From the NCBI GenBank assembly GCA_021767525.1, contig JAASTF010000062.1, positions 1 to 13,089 of the forward strand: DNA of 13,089 bases, given 5' to 3'. The notes under the pieces are model-generated. The model was not told where the DNA came from. It ran no database searches and was given only the letters and a program-made list of their open reading frames with translations. The DNA is from Paracoccaceae bacterium (GTDB lineage Bacteria; Pseudomonadota; Alphaproteobacteria; Rhodobacterales; Rhodobacteraceae). Positions 1 to 6,210 of this stretch are shown one piece after another (positions within the stretch are counted from its first letter, which is position 1; each line of letters begins with the position of its first letter). The translations under genes and the position numbers were made by a program.

Positions 1-315
1 AAACGCATCTACCGCGCCGACGAGGTGCTGGCCGATCAGAAGATCCGCAACCAGCTGAAAGAGTGGGAAGACGCGGGCTATGGCAAGCTGCCGGTCTGCA
101 TGGCCAAGACGCAGTATTCGTTCACCACCGACCCCAACCGCCGCGGCGCGCCCACCGGCCACTCCGTGCCGATCCGCGAAGTGCGGCTGTCGGCCGGCGC
201 GGGGTTTGTGGTGGTAATCTGCGGCGAGATCATGACCATGCCCGGCCTGCCGCGGCAGCCCGCGGCCGAGGCGATCATGCTGAACGACGCGGGCCAGATC
301 GAAGGCTTGTTCTAA
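1..315 (+). CDS. fhs: Formate--tetrahydrofolate ligase, C-terminal fragment (5' end outside window)
   Basis: This is the last 104 codons of formate-tetrahydrofolate ligase, open from base 1 and ending at TAA 313-315. The enzyme makes 10-formyl-tetrahydrofolate from formate, THF and ATP in the cytosol. Recognition rests on the conserved C-terminal blocks: 'LPVCMAKTQYSF', the 'GAPTGH' turn followed by 'IREVRLSAGAGF', and the closing 'GEIMTMPGLP' stretch, which are family signatures. The GTG at base 25 is an internal valine codon, not a start. The next gene downstream, folD, uses and produces the same folate intermediates, which supports the call. The N-terminal P-loop region lies outside the window, so completeness of the whole gene cannot be judged. 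The 3' end looks intact, with no frameshift. Confidence 0.95.
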   Translation, partial: KRIYRADEVLADQKIRNQLKEWEDAGYGKLPVCMAKTQYSFTTDPNRRGAPTGHSVPIREVRLSAGAGFVVVICGEIMTMPGLPRQPAAEAIMLNDAGQIEGLF

Positions 316-325
316 GCCAGGCGGG

Positions 326-360
326 CGGGCCGTCCGGGGCATCGAGCCCCGGCCGGCCCG
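326..360 (+). terminator. Strong hairpin downstream of fhs
   Basis: Arms 326-340 and 346-360 are complementary over 15 positions with a single mismatch (T333 against C353) around a 5-nt loop. It begins 10 nt after the fhs stop. No T-tract follows directly, so on its own it may protect the mRNA 3' end or pause polymerase. It is the first of three hairpins in a row. Confidence 0.6.
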
Positions 361-363
361 GTC

Positions 364-380
364 GCGGCCCTTTGGGCCGC
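364..380 (+). repeat. Short GC hairpin between two larger hairpins
   Basis: A perfect 7-bp inverted repeat, GCGGCCC and GGGCCGC, flanks a TTT loop. It lies between the fhs-proximal hairpin and the T-tailed terminator, and its last base (380) is also the first base of the next stem. Its role is unknown; it may be a decayed terminator copy. Confidence 0.5.
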
Positions 381-405
381 TCCTGCCTCCGGCGGGAGTT
401 TATTT
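380..405 (+). terminator. Rho-independent terminator between fhs and folD
   Basis: The 8-bp stem 380-387/391-398 (one G-T wobble at 384/394, loop TCC) is followed at once by TTTATTT at 399-405, the classical intrinsic terminator layout. The core CCTCCGGCGGGAG followed by T-rich sequence resembles an intergenic motif I recall as frequent in Rhodobacteraceae genomes; that recollection is from memory. It would end fhs transcription, leaving folD to its own promoter within 406-484. Confidence 0.75.
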
Positions 406-484
406 GGCAAGATGAAGTGGCAGGGCTTGTGTGCGCGGCGCCGATCGGCCACATGGCGCGCGACTGCAGCGATAGAGGTGCGAG

Positions 485-1402
485 ATGACGGCGACGATCA
501 TTGATGGCAAGGCCTTTGCGGCCACGGTGCGCGACAAGGTGGCGGGCCACGTGGCGCGGTTGAAAGAAGAGCACGGGATCACGCCCGGTCTGGCCGTGGT
601 GCTGGTGGGCGAGGACCCGGCCAGCCAGGTCTATGTGCGTTCGAAGGGGAAGATGTGCGCCGAGGTCGGCATCGCCTCTTTCGAACACCGGTTGGCGGAA
701 GACACCTCGGAGGATGCGCTTTTCGATCTGATCGACCGTCTGAACAATGACCCGGCGGTTCACGGTATCCTTGTGCAATTGCCGCTGCCGGGGCATCTGA
801 ACGAGGACCTGGTGATCAACGGTATTACCCCGTCCAAGGATGTCGACGGGTTTCACATCTTCAACGTCGGGCTTTTGGGCACGGGACAGAAAAGCATGGT
901 GCCCTGCACGCCGCTGGGTTGCCTGATGATGCTGCGCGATCATCACGGCGATCTGTCGGGCATGGACGCGGTGGTGATCGGGCGCAGCAACATCGTGGGC
1001 AAGCCGATGGCGCAACTGCTGCTGGGCGAAAGCTGCACGGTGACGATCGCGCACAGCCGCACGCGCGACCTGCCCGCCGTTGTGCGCCGGGCCGATATCG
1101 TGGTGGCCGCCGTGGGCCGGCCCCAGATGGTGCCGGGCGAGTGGATCAAGCCGGGCGCCACGGTGATCGACGTGGGCATCAACCGCATCGAGGCGCGGGA
1201 AAAGGGCGTGAACGAGGATGGCAGCGCGAAGACCCGCCTGGTGGGCGATTGCGATTTCGACAGCTGCGCCGCCGTGGCCGGTGCGATCACGCCCGTACCG
1301 GGCGGGGTGGGCCCGATGACGATTGCCTGCCTTCTGGCCAATACGGTCACCGCCTGTTGCCGCGCCAACGGCCTGCCCGAGCCCGAGGGGCTGACCGCCT
1401 GA
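485..1402 (+). CDS. folD: Bifunctional methylenetetrahydrofolate dehydrogenase / methenyltetrahydrofolate cyclohydrolase FolD
   Basis: FolD (305 aa) is a cytosolic enzyme that interconverts 5,10-methylene-THF, 5,10-methenyl-THF and 10-formyl-THF using NADP(H). The N-terminal catalytic domain carries the Y50-x3-K54 pair in 'YVRSK', the 'VQLPLP' segment at 97-102 with Q98, and 'KDVDGFH' at 118-124. The Rossmann domain has 'GRSNIVGKP' at 166-174 and 'IDVGIN' at 228-233, and the family signature 'PGGVGPMT' lies at 272-279. Length is slightly above the roughly 285 aa of E. coli FolD, owing to a short insert near 236-250 and a small tail. The ATG start has GAGGTG at 475-480. It follows fhs, whose product it can use, but three hairpins stand between them, so it is probably transcribed separately. 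Confidence 0.97.
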   Translation: MTATIIDGKAFAATVRDKVAGHVARLKEEHGITPGLAVVLVGEDPASQVYVRSKGKMCAEVGIASFEHRLAEDTSEDALFDLIDRLNNDPAVHGILVQLPLPGHLNEDLVINGITPSKDVDGFHIFNVGLLGTGQKSMVPCTPLGCLMMLRDHHGDLSGMDAVVIGRSNIVGKPMAQLLLGESCTVTIAHSRTRDLPAVVRRADIVVAAVGRPQMVPGEWIKPGATVIDVGINRIEAREKGVNEDGSAKTRLVGDCDFDSCAAVAGAITPVPGGVGPMTIACLLANTVTACCRANGLPEPEGLTA

Positions 1403-1504
1403 GACGGGCCAAAAGAGCCGGTTGACCTCGCGTCATATGTGCTGAAGTCGCACGGTTCTTCCCCTTGCGTGCCGCGCAACGGGTGGCTATGCCATTGGAA
1501 GCGT

Positions 1505-2365
1505 ATGATTTTTCCCGAGGTGGCGGTGCCGGTGGCGAGTGAGGAGTGGAGCAGGTTTCGATCGCGGATGACGCACCCGATCACGCTGGTGGCCTGCGCC
1601 ATTCTTACGCTGCTGGCCACGATTTCCGGGCCCTTCGAAACGATCGACCTGATGCCGTTGCCGCTGCGCTTTGCCTATTGGGCGCTTGCTGTGTTCGGCA
1701 CCACGCTATGTGTCTATGTCGCCCGAGCCCTGATCGAGCGGCGCGTGCCGCAGGATCGGCCATTTCTGTTCGAGCTTGCGGCGATTGGGCTGACCGTGCT
1801 GCTTTCGACACCGTTGATAATTTCGCTGAAGGCGCTGTTCAGCGCGTGGCGCTGTCTGTCGCCGGCCTGCGTCGGGCAGATCGCCTTTTACGTGGCGGTG
1901 TGCACCGGCAGCGTGTTCGTTCTGCGCCGGGTTATCCCCGGGTTCGAACCGATGATCTTTTTCGCCCGCAACGAGGATGGCGGCGTGCAACTGGTGGCGC
2001 CCGCGCCGGTGCCGCCCGAAGCGATCGAAACCCCGCCGCGCCCGCGCCTTTACCGCCGCTTGCCTGCGGATGTCACTGGCGAGGTCATGCACCTGACGGC
2101 GCAGGGCCATTTCGTGACAGTCACCACCAGCGACGGCGCCCACAGCCTGCGTATGCGGTTCGGTGACGCGGTCGACGAGATGGACGCGGTCGAGGGCTAT
2201 TGCACCCACCGCTCGCACTGGGTGGCGCGCTCTGCGGTTACCGGCCATACCAAGGTCGACGGCAAGCCCGTGCTGATGCTGTCCAATGGGATGGCCGTGC
2301 CGGTCAGCCGCACCTATCGGCCCGGGCTGGTCGCGGCCGGCCTTATCCCGGAAAGCGGCAGCTGA
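1505..2365 (+). CDS. Membrane-anchored LytTR DNA-binding protein
   Basis: The 286-aa product has four hydrophobic segments (about residues 26-44, 54-74, 89-108 and 122-141), a Pro-rich linker near 165-182, and a C-terminal LytTR domain (about 182-277). In the LytTR part, 'EVMHLTAQGHFVTVTT' and 'THRSHWVARSAV' match the usual beta-strand pattern of the fold. LytTR domains bind DNA and normally sit behind a response-regulator receiver domain; here a membrane domain replaces it, so the protein may regulate transcription from the membrane in response to an unknown signal. The start is uncertain: ATG 1505 follows GGAA at 1497-1500; an in-frame GTG at 1439 would add 22 poorly hydrophobic residues, and ATG 1568 would begin at 'MTHPITL'. 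It lies 102 nt after folD on the same strand with no evident terminator between. Its target genes cannot be inferred. Confidence 0.85.
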   Translation: MIFPEVAVPVASEEWSRFRSRMTHPITLVACAILTLLATISGPFETIDLMPLPLRFAYWALAVFGTTLCVYVARALIERRVPQDRPFLFELAAIGLTVLLSTPLIISLKALFSAWRCLSPACVGQIAFYVAVCTGSVFVLRRVIPGFEPMIFFARNEDGGVQLVAPAPVPPEAIETPPRPRLYRRLPADVTGEVMHLTAQGHFVTVTTSDGAHSLRMRFGDAVDEMDAVEGYCTHRSHWVARSAVTGHTKVDGKPVLMLSNGMAVPVSRTYRPGLVAAGLIPESGS

Positions 2366-2370
2366 CGCGG

Positions 2371-3051
2371 TCAGCGGGGCATCGGCATGGGGCGCGGCAC
2401 CGGCCCGGTCAGCACCGCCAGCGCCTCGGGGCGCATCAGCCGCGCCAAGGCCGCATCCGAGCTGCGCAAGCCGCCCGTGTAGGTGCCGAAGGCCGGCAGG
2501 ATCACGCGATCGCCATCCAACAGGAAACAGGGGCGGCTGACGGTGCGCACGCGGGTGCGAATGCTGGCCTTGGGGTGGTAATGGCCCGAAATCTCGCCGC
2601 TTTGGGCGGGATCGGCGATGTGGCGAAAGCACAAGGGCGGCAGCGGCAGTTCGGCCATATGAGAACCGCCCAGATCCACCGGGCCGGGATCGTGGTTGCC
2701 CTCGATCCAGATCCAGCGCCGCCCCGCCTGCAGACGCGCGATCCACAGGCGCTCGGGCTCGGGCAGGGCGAAGGCCGCGCCGCTGTCGTCGAAACTATCG
2801 CCCAGGCATACGACGGTCCTGGGCTGGAAGGCGTCGATATCCGCCTGGAGACGCAGCAGCGTATCGCGGGTTTCATAAGGCGGCAGCGGCGCCCCGCCGC
2901 GCCGGGCGAACCGTTCGGATTTTCCCAAATGCAGATCCGACACGCATAGAAGCCGTTGGTCGGGCCACCAAAGCGCGCCCGAGCCGAGCGCGACAAGCGT
3001 CTGGCCCGCCAGGGTAAAGGGATAGCCGGTCGTGCTGTTGTTTGCCTGCAT
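2371..3051 (-). CDS. pdeM: Ligase-associated DNA damage response endonuclease PdeM (metallophosphoesterase)
   Basis: A 226-aa calcineurin-like metallophosphoesterase. The metal-binding motifs appear in order: 'SDLHLGK' (D39, H41), 'LGDSFDD' (D85), 'EGNHD' (N119, H120) and 'SGHYHP' (H157, H159). This spacing, with 'GSGALWWP' near the N-terminus, is typical of PdeM, which is found next to an Lhr-type helicase in a presumed DNA repair cluster; the helicase is immediately upstream here. The cellular substrate is inferred, not shown. I chose ATG 3051 because 'PFTLAGQTLVALGSGALWWP' then falls at the expected N-terminus. A GTG at 3114, directly after the helicase stop codon, would add 21 residues unlike the family. 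The 3' end is 5 nt from the stop of the convergent LytTR gene. Confidence 0.93.
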   Translation of the reverse strand: MQANNSTTGYPFTLAGQTLVALGSGALWWPDQRLLCVSDLHLGKSERFARRGGAPLPPYETRDTLLRLQADIDAFQPRTVVCLGDSFDDSGAAFALPEPERLWIARLQAGRRWIWIEGNHDPGPVDLGGSHMAELPLPPLCFRHIADPAQSGEISGHYHPKASIRTRVRTVSRPCFLLDGDRVILPAFGTYTGGLRSSDAALARLMRPEALAVLTGPVPRPMPMPR

Positions 3052-3082
3052 TGTTGTCTTCGTATCGCCGTGTCGCCCCAAA

Positions 3083-3096
3083 GTGGCGAAAGCCAC
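3083..3096 (-). other. Small hairpin in the helicase-pdeM gap
   Basis: A perfect 5-bp inverted repeat (GTGGC and GCCAC) encloses a 4-nt loop, TTTC on the transcribed strand, midway between the helicase stop and the pdeM ATG. It is followed by TTT on the minus strand but is too short to be a confident terminator. It may simply space the two reading frames. Confidence 0.3.
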
Positions 3097-3114
3097 CCGA
3101 CCGCGCAAGGCCAC

Positions 3115-5526
3115 TCAGCCCACCTGGTTCAATCCGGCCTCGGCCAGAAGGCGCGTGGTTTCTTCCTCGATCAGCCGTTCCTGGCCCGCGCCTTGCACCG
3201 GCACGCGGCCCGGCTCTAGGAACAGCGGCGCAGACAGGGGCGACAGGCGATCCAGGCGGATATGGTCGATCCGGCCCTCGACACGGTCCAGCATGTCTTC
3301 GATCCGGCCGAAATCGACCAGGCCGCGCATCGCCTCGTCGCGAGTGATGCGCAGCATCAGGTGGTCGGGGTCATACTTTGCCAGCGTGTCATACAGGATA
3401 TCGCTGGAAAACGTGGCCTGCCGGCCCGATTTGCGTTGGCCCTGGTGGCTGCGCTGGATCAGCCCGGCGATGGTGGCGCTGGCGCGAAAGGTGCGTTTCA
3501 TCACCGCGTTGCCCGCCAGCCACCCCTCCAACCCGTCGCGCAGGGCGGCACGATCGAACAGTGGCGCGGGATCGGTCACGCGATCCAGCCCCCAGATCAG
3601 CACGGCGTAATCGGTGGCGACAAAGCCCAGCGGCGCAAGGCCCATCTCTTCCATCCGCTTGGTCAGGATCAGGCCCAGCGTCTGCTGCGCGTTGCGGCCG
3701 GCAAAACCGTAGGCGACCAGGTGTTCGCGCCCCTCATGCGGGAAAGTTTCCACCAAAAGCCGCCCCTGTTGGGGCAGACGCGACACGCGCCGTTGAAGGG
3801 CCAGCCATTCGGCGGTGTGATCGGGCAATTGCGGCCAGTCGTCTTGCGCGAACATCCGCAGAATGCGTTGGCTCAGCTGGGTCGAGGTTGCGAATTTCGT
3901 GCCGTTGAACACCGCGACCTTGGGTTCGCGCCCGGCGTTGCGGCTGACCTCGACCGTCATTTCGCGCAAGGACTCATAGCGCACGACGCGGCCCCCGATC
4001 AGGAAGGTGTCGCCGGGTGTCAGCGAGGCGGCGAACCCTTCCTCGACCTCGCCCAGGGGTGCGCCGCCGCGGCCCTTCATCCGCACCTTCAGCGTGTCGA
4101 TATCCTGGATCGTGCCGATATTCTGCCGGATCAGGGCGCTGGCGCGCGGGTCGCGCAGCTGCCACTGGCCATCCGCGCGCTTTTGCAGGCGTTGCCAGCG
4201 GTCATAGGCGCGCAGCGCGTAGCCGCCGGTGGCGCAGAACTCCAGGCAGGCATCGAAATCAGCGCGGGGCAGGGCGGCATAGGCGCCGGCCTGGCGCACC
4301 TCGTCATATAGAGCGCCCGCGTCGAACGGACCCGCGCAGGCGCAGATCAGGATATGCTGGCACAGCACATCGAGCGGCCCCGGACCGCGCGGTTCGCCAT
4401 CCAGATCGCGCGCTTTCGCAGCCTCGAGCGCGGCGATGCATTCCACCACCTCGAACCGGTTGGCGGGCACAAGGCGGGCCTTGGACGGCGCGTTGTAGCG
4501 GTGATTGGCCCGCCCGATCCGCTGGATCAGGCGCTTGACGTTCTTGGGCGCGCCGACCTGGATCACAAGATCCACATCGCCCCAGTCGATGCCCAGATCA
4601 AGGCTGCCGGTGCAGACGATGGCGCGCAGCGCGCCGGCGACCATCGCGGCCTCGACCTTTTCCCGCTGCGCACGCGACAGGCTGCCGTGGTGAATGCCGA
4701 TCGGCAGGCCCTCGTCATTGGCAAGCCACAGTTTATGAAAGAAAATTTCCGCCTGGGCGCGGGTGTTGTGAAAAATCAGCGTGGTCTTGTGCTTTTTGAC
4801 TTGGTCCAGCACCGCCGGAATCGCATAGGCCGCGCCGCCGCCCGCCCAGGGCGGTGGCTGATCGACGGACAGCATGGCGATATCGGGGTCGGGGCCGGGA
4901 TCGGCCTGCACGATTTCGCACGGGTCGGGGTGGCGCGCCAAAAGTTGTGCGATGGCGCCCGGGTCATCCACCGTGGCCGACAGCCCGACGCGCCGCAGGC
5001 CCGGCGCCAGCGCCTGCACCCGGGTCAGCGCCAGCATCAGCTGATCGCCCCGCTTGCTGTCGGCCAGCGCGTGGATTTCATCGACCACGATACGCTGCAC
5101 GCCCGCAAAGATCCGCGGCGCATCCTCGTAACTGACCAGCAAGGCCAGCGATTCCGGCGTGGTCAGCAGGATATGGGGCGGATCGGCGCGTTGCCGTCGC
5201 TTCTGGGTGTAACTTGTGTCGCCGGTGCGATCCTCGACCCGGATCGGCAGGCCCATCTCGGTGATGGGGCGGGTCAGGTTGCGCTTGATATCCGCGGCCA
5301 AGGCCTTGAGCGGGCTGACATAGATCGTGTGCAGCCCCTTGTGGTCGCCGCCCGACAGCTCGGCCAGCGTGGGCAAGAAGCCCGCCATAGTCTTGCCGCC
5401 ACCCGTGGGCGCGATCAGCAGCGTGGCCGGATCGGCCGCGCGGGCCAGCATGTCGCGCTGATGCGGGTGTATCTGCCAGCCCTGGGCGGCAAACCAGCTT
5501 TCGATCTGATCGGGCAAGTCGCGCAT
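3115..5526 (-). CDS. Ligase-associated DNA damage response DEXH box helicase (Lhr family)
   Basis: An 803-aa superfamily 2 helicase of the Lhr-core type, expected to unwind or translocate on nucleic acid during repair. RecA-like domain 1 has Walker A 'APTGGGKT' (39-46), DEIH box (149-152) and motif III 'SAT' (183-185). RecA-like domain 2 has 'IFHNTRAQAE' (251-260), 'TGSLDLGIDWG' (306-316) and motif VI 'QRIGRANHR' (335-343). The remainder is the winged-helix and Lhr-specific C-terminal region. Bases to 6165 are also open on this strand, but ATG 5526 ('MRDLPDQIESWF') fits the family start and leaves room for the divergent promoter; no good Shine-Dalgarno sequence precedes it, nor the alternative ATG at 5631. 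It lies 63 nt upstream of pdeM and probably shares its transcript. The partner ligase and exonuclease known from other genomes are absent from the window. Confidence 0.95.
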   Translation of the reverse strand: MRDLPDQIESWFAAQGWQIHPHQRDMLARAADPATLLIAPTGGGKTMAGFLPTLAELSGGDHKGLHTIYVSPLKALAADIKRNLTRPITEMGLPIRVEDRTGDTSYTQKRRQRADPPHILLTTPESLALLVSYEDAPRIFAGVQRIVVDEIHALADSKRGDQLMLALTRVQALAPGLRRVGLSATVDDPGAIAQLLARHPDPCEIVQADPGPDPDIAMLSVDQPPPWAGGGAAYAIPAVLDQVKKHKTTLIFHNTRAQAEIFFHKLWLANDEGLPIGIHHGSLSRAQREKVEAAMVAGALRAIVCTGSLDLGIDWGDVDLVIQVGAPKNVKRLIQRIGRANHRYNAPSKARLVPANRFEVVECIAALEAAKARDLDGEPRGPGPLDVLCQHILICACAGPFDAGALYDEVRQAGAYAALPRADFDACLEFCATGGYALRAYDRWQRLQKRADGQWQLRDPRASALIRQNIGTIQDIDTLKVRMKGRGGAPLGEVEEGFAASLTPGDTFLIGGRVVRYESLREMTVEVSRNAGREPKVAVFNGTKFATSTQLSQRILRMFAQDDWPQLPDHTAEWLALQRRVSRLPQQGRLLVETFPHEGREHLVAYGFAGRNAQQTLGLILTKRMEEMGLAPLGFVATDYAVLIWGLDRVTDPAPLFDRAALRDGLEGWLAGNAVMKRTFRASATIAGLIQRSHQGQRKSGRQATFSSDILYDTLAKYDPDHLMLRITRDEAMRGLVDFGRIEDMLDRVEGRIDHIRLDRLSPLSAPLFLEPGRVPVQGAGQERLIEEETTRLLAEAGLNQVG

Positions 5527-5679
5527 AGGGCAGATGTAGCGCGGATTGGCGCAGGGGAACAGGGCGCGAACACGCGCTGCGTTGTGCGCTGCGCATGCCG
5601 GGTTTGCACGGATGGCGCGCCGGAAGGGCATTCGGTTTACGTAAAATGGATCATGGATGCGCGGCAAAGGAGCAACCCC
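5527..5679. promoter_or_regulatory. Divergent promoter region between helicase and DUF4405 genes
   Basis: This 153-nt gap separates two divergently read genes and must hold promoters for both. A perfect 10-bp palindrome TTTACGTAAA lies at 5636-5645, and TAAAAT at 5642-5647 could act as a -10 element for the rightward gene, with no good -35 at the expected distance. I cannot assign a specific regulator, and I did not find a clear leftward promoter. Confidence 0.5.
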
Positions 5680-6159
5680 ATGAAAACGATCCGAAAATTC
5701 GCAACCCCGCTGACGATGGGCGCCTTTTTGCTGTCTGCCGTTACGGGTATCTTGATGTTCTTCCACCTCGATACCGGGCTGAACAAGACGGCGCACGAGT
5801 GGCTGAGCTGGGCCATGGTGGCGGGTGTCGGCCTGCACCTGTCGGTGAATTACCGCGCCTTTCTGGGCTATGCAAAACGCCCGCTGGCGGTGGGCATTGT
5901 CGGCGCCTTCGCGGTTGTGCTTGCGGCCTCTTTCGCGCCGGTGGCCGGGCCGCAAAGCCCGGTGGGCGCGATCATGGCCGGGCTGGGCCGTGCGCCGGTC
6001 GAGCAGGTGATCGCCCTGACGGGCATGGACACGGCCGCGGGCCTTGCGCGGCTGCACGACGCCGGTATCGAGGCGCGCCCCGGTCAAACCGTCGCCGCGC
6101 TGGCGCAGGGTGACCGCGGACGGCAGGCCGCGATCCTGCAGGCGATCCTGGCCGAGTAA
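5680..6159 (+). CDS. DUF4405 domain membrane protein (cytochrome b-like)
   Basis: A 159-aa protein with membrane helices at about 8-28, 42-61 and 68-88. Histidines at 29, 39 ('AHEWLSW') and 53 ('GLHLSVNYRAF') match the DUF4405 pattern; the family is thought to be a small heme-binding cytochrome b-like module, so H39 and H53 are candidate heme ligands (inference). After the last helix, residues 90-159 form a soluble tail with an 'ALTGMDTAAGLARLHDAGI' helical segment of unknown function, on the outer or inner face depending on topology. The start is well supported by AAAGGAG at 5666-5672, eight bases before ATG 5680. It is monocistronic, divergent from the helicase and convergent with the AAA+ ATPase gene. 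An electron-transfer role is plausible but not shown by neighbours. Confidence 0.85.
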   Translation: MKTIRKFATPLTMGAFLLSAVTGILMFFHLDTGLNKTAHEWLSWAMVAGVGLHLSVNYRAFLGYAKRPLAVGIVGAFAVVLAASFAPVAGPQSPVGAIMAGLGRAPVEQVIALTGMDTAAGLARLHDAGIEARPGQTVAALAQGDRGRQAAILQAILAE

Positions 6160-6166
6160 CGGCAAA

Positions 6167-6201
6167 CGGCCCGCCTTGCGCGATCCGGGCAGGGCGGGCC
6201 G
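6167..6201. terminator. Probable bidirectional terminator between convergent genes
   Basis: Arms CGGCCCGCC (6167-6175) and GGCGGGCCG (6193-6201) pair perfectly over 9 bp. Pairing continues through T-G, T-A, G-C and C-G (6176-6179 with 6192-6189) to a 9-nt loop. It sits in the 51-nt gap between the stops of the DUF4405 gene (6159) and the AAA+ gene (6211). Short T-containing runs follow on both strands, but neither is a strong U-tract. Confidence 0.7.
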
Positions 6202-6210
6202 GTCTTGCGT

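Noticed and set aside
275..1054. A 259-codon minus-strand open frame opposite folD
   Set aside because: It overlaps the conserved folD gene and the terminator hairpins and has no recognisable domain.
1439..1504. GTG 1439 as the start of the LytTR gene
   Set aside because: The added 22 residues include two cysteines and two tryptophans and have no family character, and GTG lacks a nearby Shine-Dalgarno sequence. ATG 1505 is preferred, though not proven.
4354..6159. A 601-codon open frame on the plus strand running antisense through the helicase gene into the DUF4405 gene
   Set aside because: Only the last 159 codons, from ATG 5680 with a strong ribosome binding site, look like a protein. The rest is antisense to well-conserved helicase motifs and reads as low-complexity Arg/Gln/His-rich sequence, typical of GC-rich shadow frames.
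5527..6165. An extension of the helicase frame by 213 codons upstream of ATG 5526
   Set aside because: The extra residues are unlike the family and would overlap the whole DUF4405 gene on the other strand; the family-like N-terminus begins at 5526.
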